From Pyrus communis (taxonomy: Eukaryota; Streptophyta; Magnoliopsida; Rosales; Rosaceae): 64,000 bases of DNA. A program made the position numbers and the translations under genes. Under the pieces are notes generated by a model. The model saw only the letters and a list, made by a program, of their open reading frames with translations, was not told the origin of the DNA and searched no databases. Below are positions 21,526 through 30,900 of this stretch, piece after piece. Numbering within the stretch: the first letter of the stretch is position 1; each line of letters starts with the position of its first letter. The stretch is taken from NCBI RefSeq assembly GCF_963583255.1, contig NC_084804.1, positions 17,860,723 to 17,924,722 on the forward strand, in the 5' to 3' direction.

Positions 21526-24299
21526 TCAAGCGAGAAGGGTAATTCGGCGGTGTCGATATCTGTATAAGGATCGACCTCAAAACCCAGGACCCGAGCCTCC
21601 CGTATATGTTGAAACCGAGCTTTAATGGCTGGATCAGAAGTTTTCTGGATAATTTGCTCGGCATCGGGACAAGTCAGCGCTAAGTCGAGGGCTTCCTGAC
21701 ATGCCTTGGGGAGTCCGTACAAATCATTTGCGGAGTATTTCTTATGAAATTCTCGCATGTATTCCATGGATGCACCGAGGAATGGAGGGTGTAAGTTGCG
21801 CCGTATTTTGATAAACGGCTCGCGCGGTGGTAACGGAGACAGTTTCCTTTCGGCCTCTTGTGTAAAGTACTCTAGACGAGCTCTCGTTTCCCCAGGCCGG
21901 AGAAGGATCTTAATACGTTTCTCAGCCTCCTCAATGGTGGTTTCGAAATTAACATCCGCTACTTTCTTGCCTTCGGCTAACTCGGTCATGATAGTCGGGG
22001 TTGGCCGTTCGCTACTATCTTCCACGGCCTTTTTTGGTTGCCATTTGTTGGCCGGGCTGGCCTGCGCTTCTCTTCGCCGAGCCATGCAATCTATCCGTTG
22101 ACGACGACGTTTTTGGGATTTGGACAGCGCCGTATACAAACCTGTCGGAGAATTGTAACTGTACCAGCGTTGATCCGATGTCCTTGGTGGTTTGAAAGTT
22201 TTGCGATCAACTGGCGAGCCCGAACTGTTGGCATTGCGCGAATAATAATCCTCATTGTAGAAGGGTGCGGCGAAGTCAAGACGCCGCCTGACCGAGGTCT
22301 GTTCTTTCGGCTTTACTTGTGGGCCGAGTCGGTCGAACACTTGACGTCGTGGACCTAATCCCTTTGATGACGCCGTAGGGGCCGTTGGTGGGGTTGAAGA
22401 TTTCTTCCCAGGTTCAACTGTTGTTTTACAATGGTCACATAAAACCTTCGATCCACAAGTTTCGTCGGAATTTGACCTCGTCATCGGCTCATCGGCGGGT
22501 CGCACCGATTGTTCCGTTGGTGGTGCATTTGAAAATATATCAAGCTTTAGTCTTGTTTGACCATTCCTTTTACGGATATGCTGCACCGGGACATATTCGG
22601 CCTTCCCTTTGTTTCTGGGAAGGTGAGCATCCACCATACCAATCGTTGTGGAAGGGAAAGGATTAACATCGACCGCCATCTTTTCCGGAAATTTCAACTT
22701 TCCTTTTTCGATCCAACTTTGAATTGTGTCCCGGAACACAACACAATTATTGGTTGCATGCTTATTAGAATTATGATATTTGCAGTATATCTTTCCTTTT
22801 AATTCATCGGCCTTAGGGATAGTATGTCCCGGCCGAAGCTTGATGATTTTTGCTGCCAATAATTGATCGAAAATTGCATCAGCCTTGGTGATATCAAAAG
22901 TGTATACTTTTGATGACTTGCTCGTTTCCTCGGTGGCCAAACGGGTTTTGGCGTCTTTGGTATTTACTTGCGCCAAGGCCTTGCAAACATAGGGTTTGTC
23001 TATTATTATCTCGGCCGCATCCACACTAACATACTGAGGGTCTTCACTTTCGGCCGATGCATAGCTCACCGTGGGGTTCTTATACAACGTCCCCCGGGAT
23101 GGTGACTTGGATATCTTTTCTTCTCGGAGCAGATACTCATATTGTTCGACGTGTTGAGCAAGTTCGTACATATCTCGAATATTTGCCCCCAGAAACTTCT
23201 TTTTGTACTCCACGTCTAATCCGTTAAGGGCGATCCTGACGAACTCCACCTCCGGGAGTGGTACTCGGCACCAATTCCTGGCCGACTTAAACCTTGTTAG
23301 GTATTCCATTGGAGATTCGTCAGATGCTTGAGCCATCCTGGCCAACGACGATACGGACATCTCCATCCCTGGCCGATAAAATTGTTCATGGAACTTTTCG
23401 ACCAACTCTTCCCAACTTTGCACGGAGTTGGGTGGAAGATTAATGTACCAGGCGAAAGCTGAGCCTGTCAGTGAAAAGTTAAACAACCGTAGTTTGTAGA
23501 AATCGCTATTGACGTCCCCACACTGCGCTGTGAACCGAGCCACATGTTCTAGTGAGGATAAAGATGATTCTCCGGCGAAGAGGCTGAAATCGGGGATCTT
23601 AAATCCTCGTGGGTATTCAAACCTTTCTACATAAGCTGGGTATGGATGGATAAATTTTGGAAACTTCGGCCCTTTCTTCAGGGCCGAGTCAATCATTCTC
23701 TGGACTTCGGTGATGTTTACGGAAGCGGCTTCTTCTCCCTGGCTTGGTCCCTCGGCTCTATTTCCTGGTCCTCTTCTTTCCAAGAGGACTGGTTGTGGCC
23801 GAGCGGACCCTCTCTCGGCTGGGATGGGCAAATTCGTCGGGAGCTGCCGAGGCTGGCCGACCTGGCCATCTTCGAAGGCTTTACTAACCAGTAGTTCAAG
23901 CATTCTGGTCTGTGTATCGCTGTTACTACGTATTGCGTCTAGCAAATCATTCATCTTCTGACCAATCGACTGCTCGACCTGACGATATTGTTCATCTAGT
24001 CGTCTCCGAAGGAATGTCCTAGTTGGTGGATCGGAACCTTCCCCACCATCGTCATCACAATCTTCCACAATCCCTTCCATGAACATCCCAGCTGTTTGAT
24101 TCGGGACTGCGGGGTTGTAAGGTTGCCCGCCGAGACAGACCTCATTCTCTCGGCGTGTTACACTTGTGGCCTCGGGCGGCGCAATTATGATCGGATTTTT
24201 TGTAGAGTGCAAATCCTGCCCAAGGCCTTGCACTGGCAAGTCAGTCGTTGACTTTCCCATGGTTGTTTTCTGCTTCGTAGACCGTGTCTCAATGGTCAT
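21441..24299 (-). CDS. Tat gag polyprotein
   Basis: 952 codons from the ATG at 24299, the first after the primer site. N-terminal 230 residues are low in order and acidic to mixed. Residues about 240-345 form the retrotransposon gag (capsid) domain, with FAWYINLPPNSVQSWEEL, VEKFHEQFYRPG and MEYLTRFKSARNWC. A Cys/His knuckle-like motif (YCKYHNSNKHATNNC) lies near residue 505, the short form usual in Tat. A basic linker follows (QKRRRQRIDCMARRREAQ). The C-terminal part contains MEYMREFHKKYSANDLYGLP and SLEDLQHLRYHFE, conserved in Tat gags. The frame stops at 21441, one nucleotide register away from the protease frame. The protein packages the RNA in virus-like particles. Confidence 0.93.
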   Translation of the reverse strand: MTIETRSTKQKTTMGKSTTDLPVQGLGQDLHSTKNPIIIAPPEATSVTRRENEVCLGGQPYNPAVPNQTAGMFMEGIVEDCDDDGGEGSDPPTRTFLRRRLDEQYRQVEQSIGQKMNDLLDAIRSNSDTQTRMLELLVSKAFEDGQVGQPRQLPTNLPIPAERGSARPQPVLLERRGPGNRAEGPSQGEEAASVNITEVQRMIDSALKKGPKFPKFIHPYPAYVERFEYPRGFKIPDFSLFAGESSLSSLEHVARFTAQCGDVNSDFYKLRLFNFSLTGSAFAWYINLPPNSVQSWEELVEKFHEQFYRPGMEMSVSSLARMAQASDESPMEYLTRFKSARNWCRVPLPEVEFVRIALNGLDVEYKKKFLGANIRDMYELAQHVEQYEYLLREEKISKSPSRGTLYKNPTVSYASAESEDPQYVSVDAAEIIIDKPYVCKALAQVNTKDAKTRLATEETSKSSKVYTFDITKADAIFDQLLAAKIIKLRPGHTIPKADELKGKIYCKYHNSNKHATNNCVVFRDTIQSWIEKGKLKFPEKMAVDVNPFPSTTIGMVDAHLPRNKGKAEYVPVQHIRKRNGQTRLKLDIFSNAPPTEQSVRPADEPMTRSNSDETCGSKVLCDHCKTTVEPGKKSSTPPTAPTASSKGLGPRRQVFDRLGPQVKPKEQTSVRRRLDFAAPFYNEDYYSRNANSSGSPVDRKTFKPPRTSDQRWYSYNSPTGLYTALSKSQKRRRQRIDCMARRREAQASPANKWQPKKAVEDSSERPTPTIMTELAEGKKVADVNFETTIEEAEKRIKILLRPGETRARLEYFTQEAERKLSPLPPREPFIKIRRNLHPPFLGASMEYMREFHKKYSANDLYGLPKACQEALDLALTCPDAEQIIQKTSDPAIKARFQHIREARVLGFEVDPYTDIDTAELPFSLEDLQHLRYHFEVFSAVSLFGSRPTRNNG

Positions 24300-24324
24300 G
24301 AACTCCGAAGGTTTAGCACAAATG

Positions 24325-24342
24325 GTCCCACTGGGCGTGCCA
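24325..24342 (-). other. Primer-binding site of the Tat element
   Basis: On the - strand TGGCACGCCCAGTGGGAC begins three bases after the end of the 5' LTR. It starts with TGG, complementary to a tRNA CCA end. I could not match it to a specific tRNA by eye. Confidence 0.75.
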
Positions 24343-24345
24343 AAA

Positions 24346-25471
24346 TGTTGACCCTAATAATTACAAGACCTACGTGGCGCGCAGGCCGAGCAACTAGTAA
24401 GCTAACTACGTCCTTCGGTTGAATGCGGGGCGTGCCAACTCGTCGGCCGAGCTCGGCCGAGGAGTACAATTTGTTGATGTCGCTTGGAGCGCGTCGTTGA
24501 CTTCTGTATCTTGCGATTGCGACCGAGGAAGGAACGCTCTCGGTCTCTGAGTTCTACAGCCTGAAGACAAGGCTGCCAATTCTGCGGAGTTCAATAATCG
24601 TCGGAGCCCGATTCGGTCACCGTGATTATATTCGTGAGAGTATAAGCACGTCGAATCGAGACCAAGGTGTATGGGCACAGGTACTCGAACGTGATGTATG
24701 TCTTGATGGTAAACGTAGTTCGGCCGTCGGAATGCCGAACCCTGAAACCTACTTGCGAGTATCCAATCATAAAACCACTCGGCGTCCTGTACGCCGAGCA
24801 ATGCGATTCGTAACACCTAACTATGCCGAGAAAGCTTAGCAAGGTGACCTCTGCCAACAAAGGTTCGAAAACCTTTCTCGACCGAGACTTGGATAGATAA
24901 TCGGTCGACCTCGACGCAGTGCTGTTTATCCAAACTGAAGGTGCTTCTCGGTCGGCTGATTCTGCGGCAGCAGTGCTGTTTATCCAAACTGAAGGTGCTC
25001 GCCGGGCGCTTCCACAGTGCTGTTTATCCAAACTGAAGGTGTGTCGGCAGGAAAAGAAAAGGAAAAAAAAACTAAAGGTGTTTGAGAGGTTTTGCGCAGG
25101 GCAATTGTATGCTGATTCTGAAGATCCTTTTCTGTTGCATGATTTCTTGTATTTATAGTCCCCCATTCCTTGAATCTGACTCCGATTTGGATCGGGAGTC
25201 CTTTTCCCAATTCGCCTCTTCCTCGAACAATCCTACTCCTACTGGGATTCTGAATTTTCCTTCTTTTCGGGACTTCATTCCTTGCTGGTCGAGAATCCTA
25301 ATTGCATCAGGATTTCCTCGACCTTTCTATTTATCCGGATTACCTCTGATGGGATTTGGCCGACCCTGCCAGCTGGCCCGGGCCTTATTATTCGGCCCAT
25401 AGTATTTATCATCTCCTTGGGCCGAGCACATCCTGCTGCTCGGCCCAGCAATAATATTTCGGGCCCAAACA
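24346..25471 (-). repeat. 5' LTR of the Tat element
   Basis: Right copy of the 1126-bp LTR, same ends and internal landmarks as the left copy. It drives the gag-pol transcript leftward. Followed by the target duplication CCCAA at 25472-25476. Confidence 0.97.
25146..25158 (-). promoter_or_regulatory. TATA box in the 5' LTR
   Basis: On the - strand CTATAAATACAAG, about 315 nt from the LTR start, which would give U3 of roughly 350 nt and R/U5 of roughly 770 nt. The same box lies at 12515-12527 in the other LTR. Confidence 0.65.
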
Positions 25472-25476
25472 CCCAA

Positions 25477-26199
25477 GTAGGAAGGGAAGAAAAATTCCTT
25501 TCCCAAATGACTAACATGCCTCCTTCCCAGATGAAACTACATCTCTAAATAATGAAACAGTCCTTACAAAATTCAAGGCTTAAAAATAAAATAAAAATGA
25601 AATTCAAAAGAAATCAAAACAACTAAAAATTCTAACATTTCTTAACAACCATTCAGTAAAGGATCAAAAAATCATGCCGTCAAACAAATTTGACAAAAAA
25701 AAATGTACTGAATTCAAGTTGAAAATTGCTTAAACCGAAACCAAATCCCTAACCATTAAGCACCGCAAAACCCTAGAAATCACCAATATTCATTTGCTAC
25801 CAAAGCCAAAACCCTTAAACATACAAGACCGGAGAACCAAGGCCCACCAAAAAATCTCAGGAATAGTCGAGAATTCCTGAGAAAATTCAAAATTTTCGGC
25901 AAAGATGGTGTTTTTTTCGATTTGTTGGAAGGCTTGAGGGTTTTTGGGATTTGTTGGTTTCAGGTTGATATTAAGGGGAAGCAAGTGTCGAGAGATCAGA
26001 GGGTGGTTGCACCATCACCAACACTTCCTTCCCCTCCCAGATGGCCAACACCCGTACATCCAGCCTCCTGCTTTTCCTAGATGACTAACATGCGTACACC
26101 CAGCCTCATTTCCTTCCCACGATGACCAAAATACGTAATTTCACTGTGCAACAAAGGAAGAAGGCTGAGAATTGGGCAGCAAATGAGGGGCATTTTCAC
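25477..26199. other. Intergenic DNA right of the Tat insertion
   Basis: No gene recognised. A - strand open stretch (25790-25984) has no recognisable domain. At 26010-26130 there are imperfect repeats of a CTTCC..CCAGATGACTAACA-like unit, also near 25500. Confidence 0.4.
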
Positions 26200-26603
26200 T
26201 AAATTTTTAGTGACAAGTAATTATCCAAAAACAGTTAATAAATATGAACAACTTTTCAGTGACAAAAAAATCGTTTGAAGATCGCCACTAGCGATCATTT
26301 TATATTTTTTTCTTTGTAAATTTTATTTTCAAACTTTTAATAAACACATGCATAACATGTGTACAATGGCTATTATCGTTTAAAAACGGTTTTTGTTAGG
26401 TTTTCTTATATATACATATTATCTCCTAGCTTTGGCTTAGGTTTCCCCGTGATGCCTTTGTGCTAGAAAAACAATTCTACCTATTTCATTTAGCATTCCA
26501 TTTCATTCATATCTTGAAACAGATTGAGCGATTGAGCACTCTACCTTCACTTTGCTGCCAACCTAGCAACACTATCACTTAGCTTAGTTGTCATATTTGC
26601 GTT

Positions 26604-26784
26604 GGAGTAAGATTTTCTCCCTTCCTATTCCCATCTCTTTCCCTCCCCTCATTTCACTTTGCTTTTTGTCTTTTTTATCTCTATAATAAAATCAATATAA
26701 GATGTTGACGTGGCTTAATCGTAACTGTTTAAGTAAGAGGAGAGAAAAGGAGAAAGAGATTAATAAGGGAGAGAACCCTCCTCC
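26604..26784. mobile_element. 181-bp MITE with 9-bp target duplication
   Basis: Flanked by ATTTGCGTT on both sides (26595-26603 and 26785-26793). Copy B has this 9-mer once (30623-30631) with no insert, a natural empty site. Ends are an inverted pair, GGAGTAAGATTTTCTCCCTT against GGAGGAGGGTTCTCTCCCTT. The 9-bp duplication points to a Mutator-like family. Confidence 0.88.
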
Positions 26785-28312
26785 ATTTGCGTTACATTCT
26801 TATCAAACTTCACTACAATATGTTTACACCTTTCATGCCAACTTTTTTTTATTGCTGCCAAAGCCCATCAATTAGCAAGAAGTCAGAGCCACTTTTTTTA
26901 TTCTATAAATAGCAGTTCATTTCACAATTTCATTCACACCACTCTTTAGTCACGTTGCATGGATGCATAGTAGTAGTCTTGCATGCGTAATATTTGTATA
27001 TATTATGTTAAACATACAGAGAAAAAAGAAAGAGAGACCTAGGATTTGAGGTGTGGAGATTGCTAGTAGGCTTGTTTTGCTAAGGTTTTAGTTATCGATC
27101 GAGGTGAGTGGTTTATGTAGCGTGTTAGAAAATTCTTTATTTTGTAACAAATGAAAATCTGAAGTATCATCAGATTTTACTCTATTTTCAAATATCTTTC
27201 CATTTTCAAGTCAAGCATGTGTGATTTCGTGTATCATTTTGATGTGTATATATAAATATACCATGTGGATTGTTGAGATTGTTCATGGAGAATGAGAACT
27301 TTAGTGTTAGGTCATCCGAGAGATATATGTACAGGGCACATGGATAATAGGGCAAAATAGCCAATATAGGGGTCATGTAGTGAGCTACATATTTTGAAGG
27401 ATAACCAACACGTGAAGGGATAATGTGATGTGGAATTATGTGACCTGATATGTGATAAAGCTTTTGATATAATTATACTATTTTCTAAACGAACTGAGGA
27501 ATATATCTATAAAACAGGCTAGATGAGCTGAGGTTGTGTAAGACGAGAGAGACAGAGTTTTGTCATTTATTAATTTACAATTGTAAAATTTTTGAAGTTA
27601 TTTGTATAAGAGAAGTTTATTTTCAACCACGTATTTCTTCTATTTTCGTTTTTCATTTTGCGATCGCAGGAAAATTTCATGTCAGTGTTCAACAATGACA
27701 TAAAAAATAGCAATAGGTTCAACTTTAAACATCTTCAATTATGTTTTGCTGGGTAAGTTTTTTGTTTTGTTTACATGGATGCACAATATATATAAATTAG
27801 ATAACTTATGGGAAAATTCATCACTTAACTTTTTTCTTTAAAGTCATTGTTGAACAATAATATTGAGATCAAAAAACTGGATTGGCCACGGGCCAACAAA
27901 TTGGATTTGATCGATCACGAAAAAAGTTGGTCGGTCATATAATATTATTTATAAAGTTGCTTTTTCCATTAGAGCAATTCACCTCATCCCAATTATAGGC
28001 AATTGGGCAATTAAATCCCTCAGAACTCACAACTCCCTCCACCCCAGCCCAATTAGTTGGGCTACTCGTGGGCCCAGTACCTAAACTAAAATAGTAATAC
28101 ATTACTTAAAACTATCTTAAAATTAATATTTAAACTAAAAGATCCTTTATATTTTATTAAAAAAATTTGACTGTACATTTGAACTCATTACCTCATTGAA
28201 AGTATTCAAATAAGAAGTTTCTTTATTATTTTTATGAGAGAGTTCATTGATTGTTAGTTCAATACATTCTTTAATAATAAATGGATTTTAGAAATAAATA
28301 ATTTTCATGAGA

Positions 28313-28484
28313 TTTTTTTTTAAACAAACGATAGTATCTACACCAATGGGTTGGTGAATGAGCTAAGCCTTATGATGAGTTTGCCACAATAATATGGTTC
28401 AACTTCACTTTTGACAAGAATCGAACATGAAACCTCTCACTTACAAATGAAGAGGAATACCACTAAATCGTAATACTAAGTGGC
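28313..28484 (-). mobile_element. tRNA-derived SINE, copy-A specific
   Basis: On the - strand the head reads ACTTAGTATTACGATTTAGT then GGTATTCCTC (box A like) and ATGTTCGATTCTTG (box B like), and the body ends in a short poly(A) (T-run at 28313-28321). Flanks are TTTTCATGAGA (28302-28312) and TTTTATGAGA (28485-28494). Copy B has one such site (about 32461) and no insert. Confidence 0.75.
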
Positions 28485-30395
28485 TTTTATGAGAATTTTA
28501 GAAAATTAGAAAACTCATGAAATTCACACCTTGAATCCTTGATTGCTATAATAGAATCATCTTATAGTAAATTGTTTGAAATACACATTATTAGGCCTTC
28601 CACAATAGGCGAGTGAGTGCAATACTATTGTACTGAACTCATATGAAAGTTGCATTTCTACAGTGGGCCGAATAATTTAAGTATGATAATGATATATTAA
28701 ACACATGAATTAATACTAATGTATTAAACTCATGAGTGGTATACCAATAAATTGAACTTACGCTAGTGTAATAATAGTATATAAGTATTAAACTACCTCA
28801 TTTTCATATATAAGTACCACACTCACTCAAATTGTTAGGCCTTTTAAGCAAAGGGATCCTTTTTTTTTTTTTTTCCCTTTCAAAAAATGGGGATTAGGTG
28901 TGGGGCTCAATCCATCGAACTTCAACAATTCGAACTGTCTATTTTGTAAGTCTCGATTCACAAATTATCCTTGCAAAAATTTAATTCAATCCGAAACTAT
29001 TTGCCTATTTAATTATCAAGATAAAATTTCATTGTTTCTTATATAACAAAGTATTTGTTAATTTCTTTGAACTCAATTAGATGTCTTAAACATTTCTGAT
29101 TTGACTAATATTTTGCAAAGATGATCTATGAGGTGCAACTTGAAAAATAAATGGTTCAGATCTTTAAAGTTCGATGTAGTGTGAACCCCACAACTAATCT
29201 CCATTTTTATATAAAAAATAATAATAAAATAAAGATTCATTCCCTTAAAGATTTCCCTCAAACTATTGTGAAAAACTTTAACTACAATAATATTATTCTA
29301 AAACTTGCACTTTACCACGCTTACCAAGTCAAGTTTGAGAGTTTTATTACAGAAAATCTCAGTACAATAACTATATAAGTTAATATAATTTTATCAGTTT
29401 CCTCTATATGAGTTTTATATTTATTTAACTTTGTAACAAAATTACCAAAATACATTTGTCAAAAAATAAAAAGAAGAAGCAAAAAATTATGTGAAAAAAG
29501 AAGAAGAAAAGGGAGTCAAATGCCGATAGCTCCAGACAAATGCGAGTCTGTCACCAGAGAAGCGAAAAACGACGTTCTGGCAGATAAGATTCACACTTTA
29601 CAAATTGCATTTGCACACAACACCTGAAAACAATGCGCTGCCTTCAATTCGCACATCGTAGATGGATGGCTCCATTCTCTTATATATATATGTAGATTCA
29701 TATATTCTAGTATTCGTTAATTTTATGTGAGACTCCGTATTTTTAAACTATATATTCATTATTTAAATTATTTATTAATAAAATTCTCTTAGTCAACCAA
29801 AAAAAGATGAAAATACCAAATTAATATTGTCAACAAAACGAAATAAAAATAAACAAAATAAGAATTGTGGGCAACATAGAAATTAAATACAAAATAATTT
29901 TACTATTTTTTAAAGGTCCACAACTAGGTAACCATATCATTTGCCCCTATCTTTTCTTTCACATTTTTCTCCCAAATAAGATAAATTTTTAGTGATAAAA
30001 TAGTTATAAAAACAGTCGCTAAATATGAACAATTCTTTATCGACGAAACACCATTTGAAGATCGCCACTAACAAGTTTTAGCGACCATTTTATATTCTTT
30101 TACTTTGTAAATTTTACTTTCAAACTTTTAATACGCACATGCATAACATGTGTAAAATAGATAGTTATCATTTAAAAAGACTTTTTATTAGATTTTCTTA
30201 TATATACATATTATCTTCTAGCTTTGGCTTGGGGTTTCCCCGTGATGCCTTTGTGCTAGAAAAACAATTCTACCTATTTTTATTTAGCAATGCAATTCAT
30301 TCATATCTTGAAATAGATTGAGCGACTGAGCATTCTATTTTGATGATTATAGGAAGTTATTTAGTGGACGTGTCCTCCATTTGAGCCATGCATTT

Positions 30396-30558
30396 TTTTT
30401 AGCACAATGGTATATTTTACATTAAAGGAAGGGGAAGTTCGGTTAAGTTATACAATGAACAATCTAATTTAGTATTGGATTTGTCATCCACGAGATTTGA
30501 ATCTAAAATTTTTCACTTACAAATGAATAAAAATGCCACTAGATTATATACTAGGTGG
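30396..30558 (-). mobile_element. tRNA-derived SINE with 18-bp target duplication
   Basis: CATTTGAGCCATGCATTT occurs at 30378-30395 and 30559-30576, a perfect 18-bp duplication. Between them, on the - strand, is a SINE head (TATAATCTAGTGGCAT as box A, AGATTCAAATCTCG as box B) and a terminal A-run next to the duplication. Same family as the elements at 28313, 60848 and 63484. Absent from copy A. Confidence 0.85.
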
Positions 30559-30779
30559 CATTTGAGCCATGCATTTGACAACTTCACTTTATGGCAACAC
30601 TATCACCTAGCTTAGTTGTTATATTTGCGTTACATTCTTATCAGACTTCTCTACAACACTTGCACCTTCATGCCAACTTTTTTATAGCCGCCAAAGCCCA
30701 CCAATTAGCAGGAAGTTGTAGCCGCCTTTTTTTTATTCTATAAAATTATAAGTAGTAGTCCATTTCACAATTTTATTAT

Positions 30780-30900
30780 AGGAATTGTTATTAACACTTC
30801 AAAAATCTCATTCTACACTTCAAACTTTCTATATTTGGAAAGAAAAATACACTTGCGAGGAGTGTAGAATGAGATTTTTGAAGTGCCAATAACAGTTCCC
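30780..30900. mobile_element. 121-bp fold-back MITE
   Basis: Arms of about 40 nt pair almost fully: GGAATTGTTATTAACACTTC on the left against GGAACTGTTATTGGCACTTC read from the right, followed by AAAAATCTCATTCTACACT in both. Flanked by TTTTATTAT (30771-30779 and 30901-30909), a 9-bp duplication. Absent from copy A. Confidence 0.92.

Larger units (their letters stand above)
11715..25471 (-). mobile_element. Complete young Tat-lineage Ty3/gypsy retrotransposon
   Basis: 13.76 kb element with direct LTRs at 11715-12840 and 24346-25471, both 1126 bp, starting TG and ending CA, and flanked by a perfect 5-bp target duplication CCCAA (11710-11714 and 25472-25476). All reading frames compared within the two LTRs are the same, so insertion was very recent. 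The coding strand is -, so the right LTR is the 5' one. Order from the 5' side: primer site, gag, protease, reverse transcriptase, RNase H, second (archaeal-type) RNase H, integrase, then an antisense intron-containing gene, polypurine tract and 3' LTR. The double RNase H and the antisense gene between integrase and 3' LTR are hallmarks of the Tat clade (Grande, RIRE2, Ogre relatives). Confidence 0.96.
26200..29650 (+). repeat. Upstream copy (A) of a tandem duplication of the bHLH121 upstream region
   Basis: This stretch matches 29985-33200 in collinear blocks. Examples: GATGCCTTTGTGCTAGAAAA at 26452 and 30243; the CAATATAGGGGTCATG block at 27363 and 31127; the CCAATTAGTYGGG block at 28048 and 32201; the GCGAGTCTGTCACCAGAGAA block at 29542 and 33090. 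The match ends at GCCTTCAATTC (29640-29650), 50 nt short of where the start codon lies in copy B. Copy A therefore carries promoter and leader sequence without the gene. Copy-specific insertions are the MITE at 26604-26784 and the SINE at 28313-28484. Confidence 0.9.
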
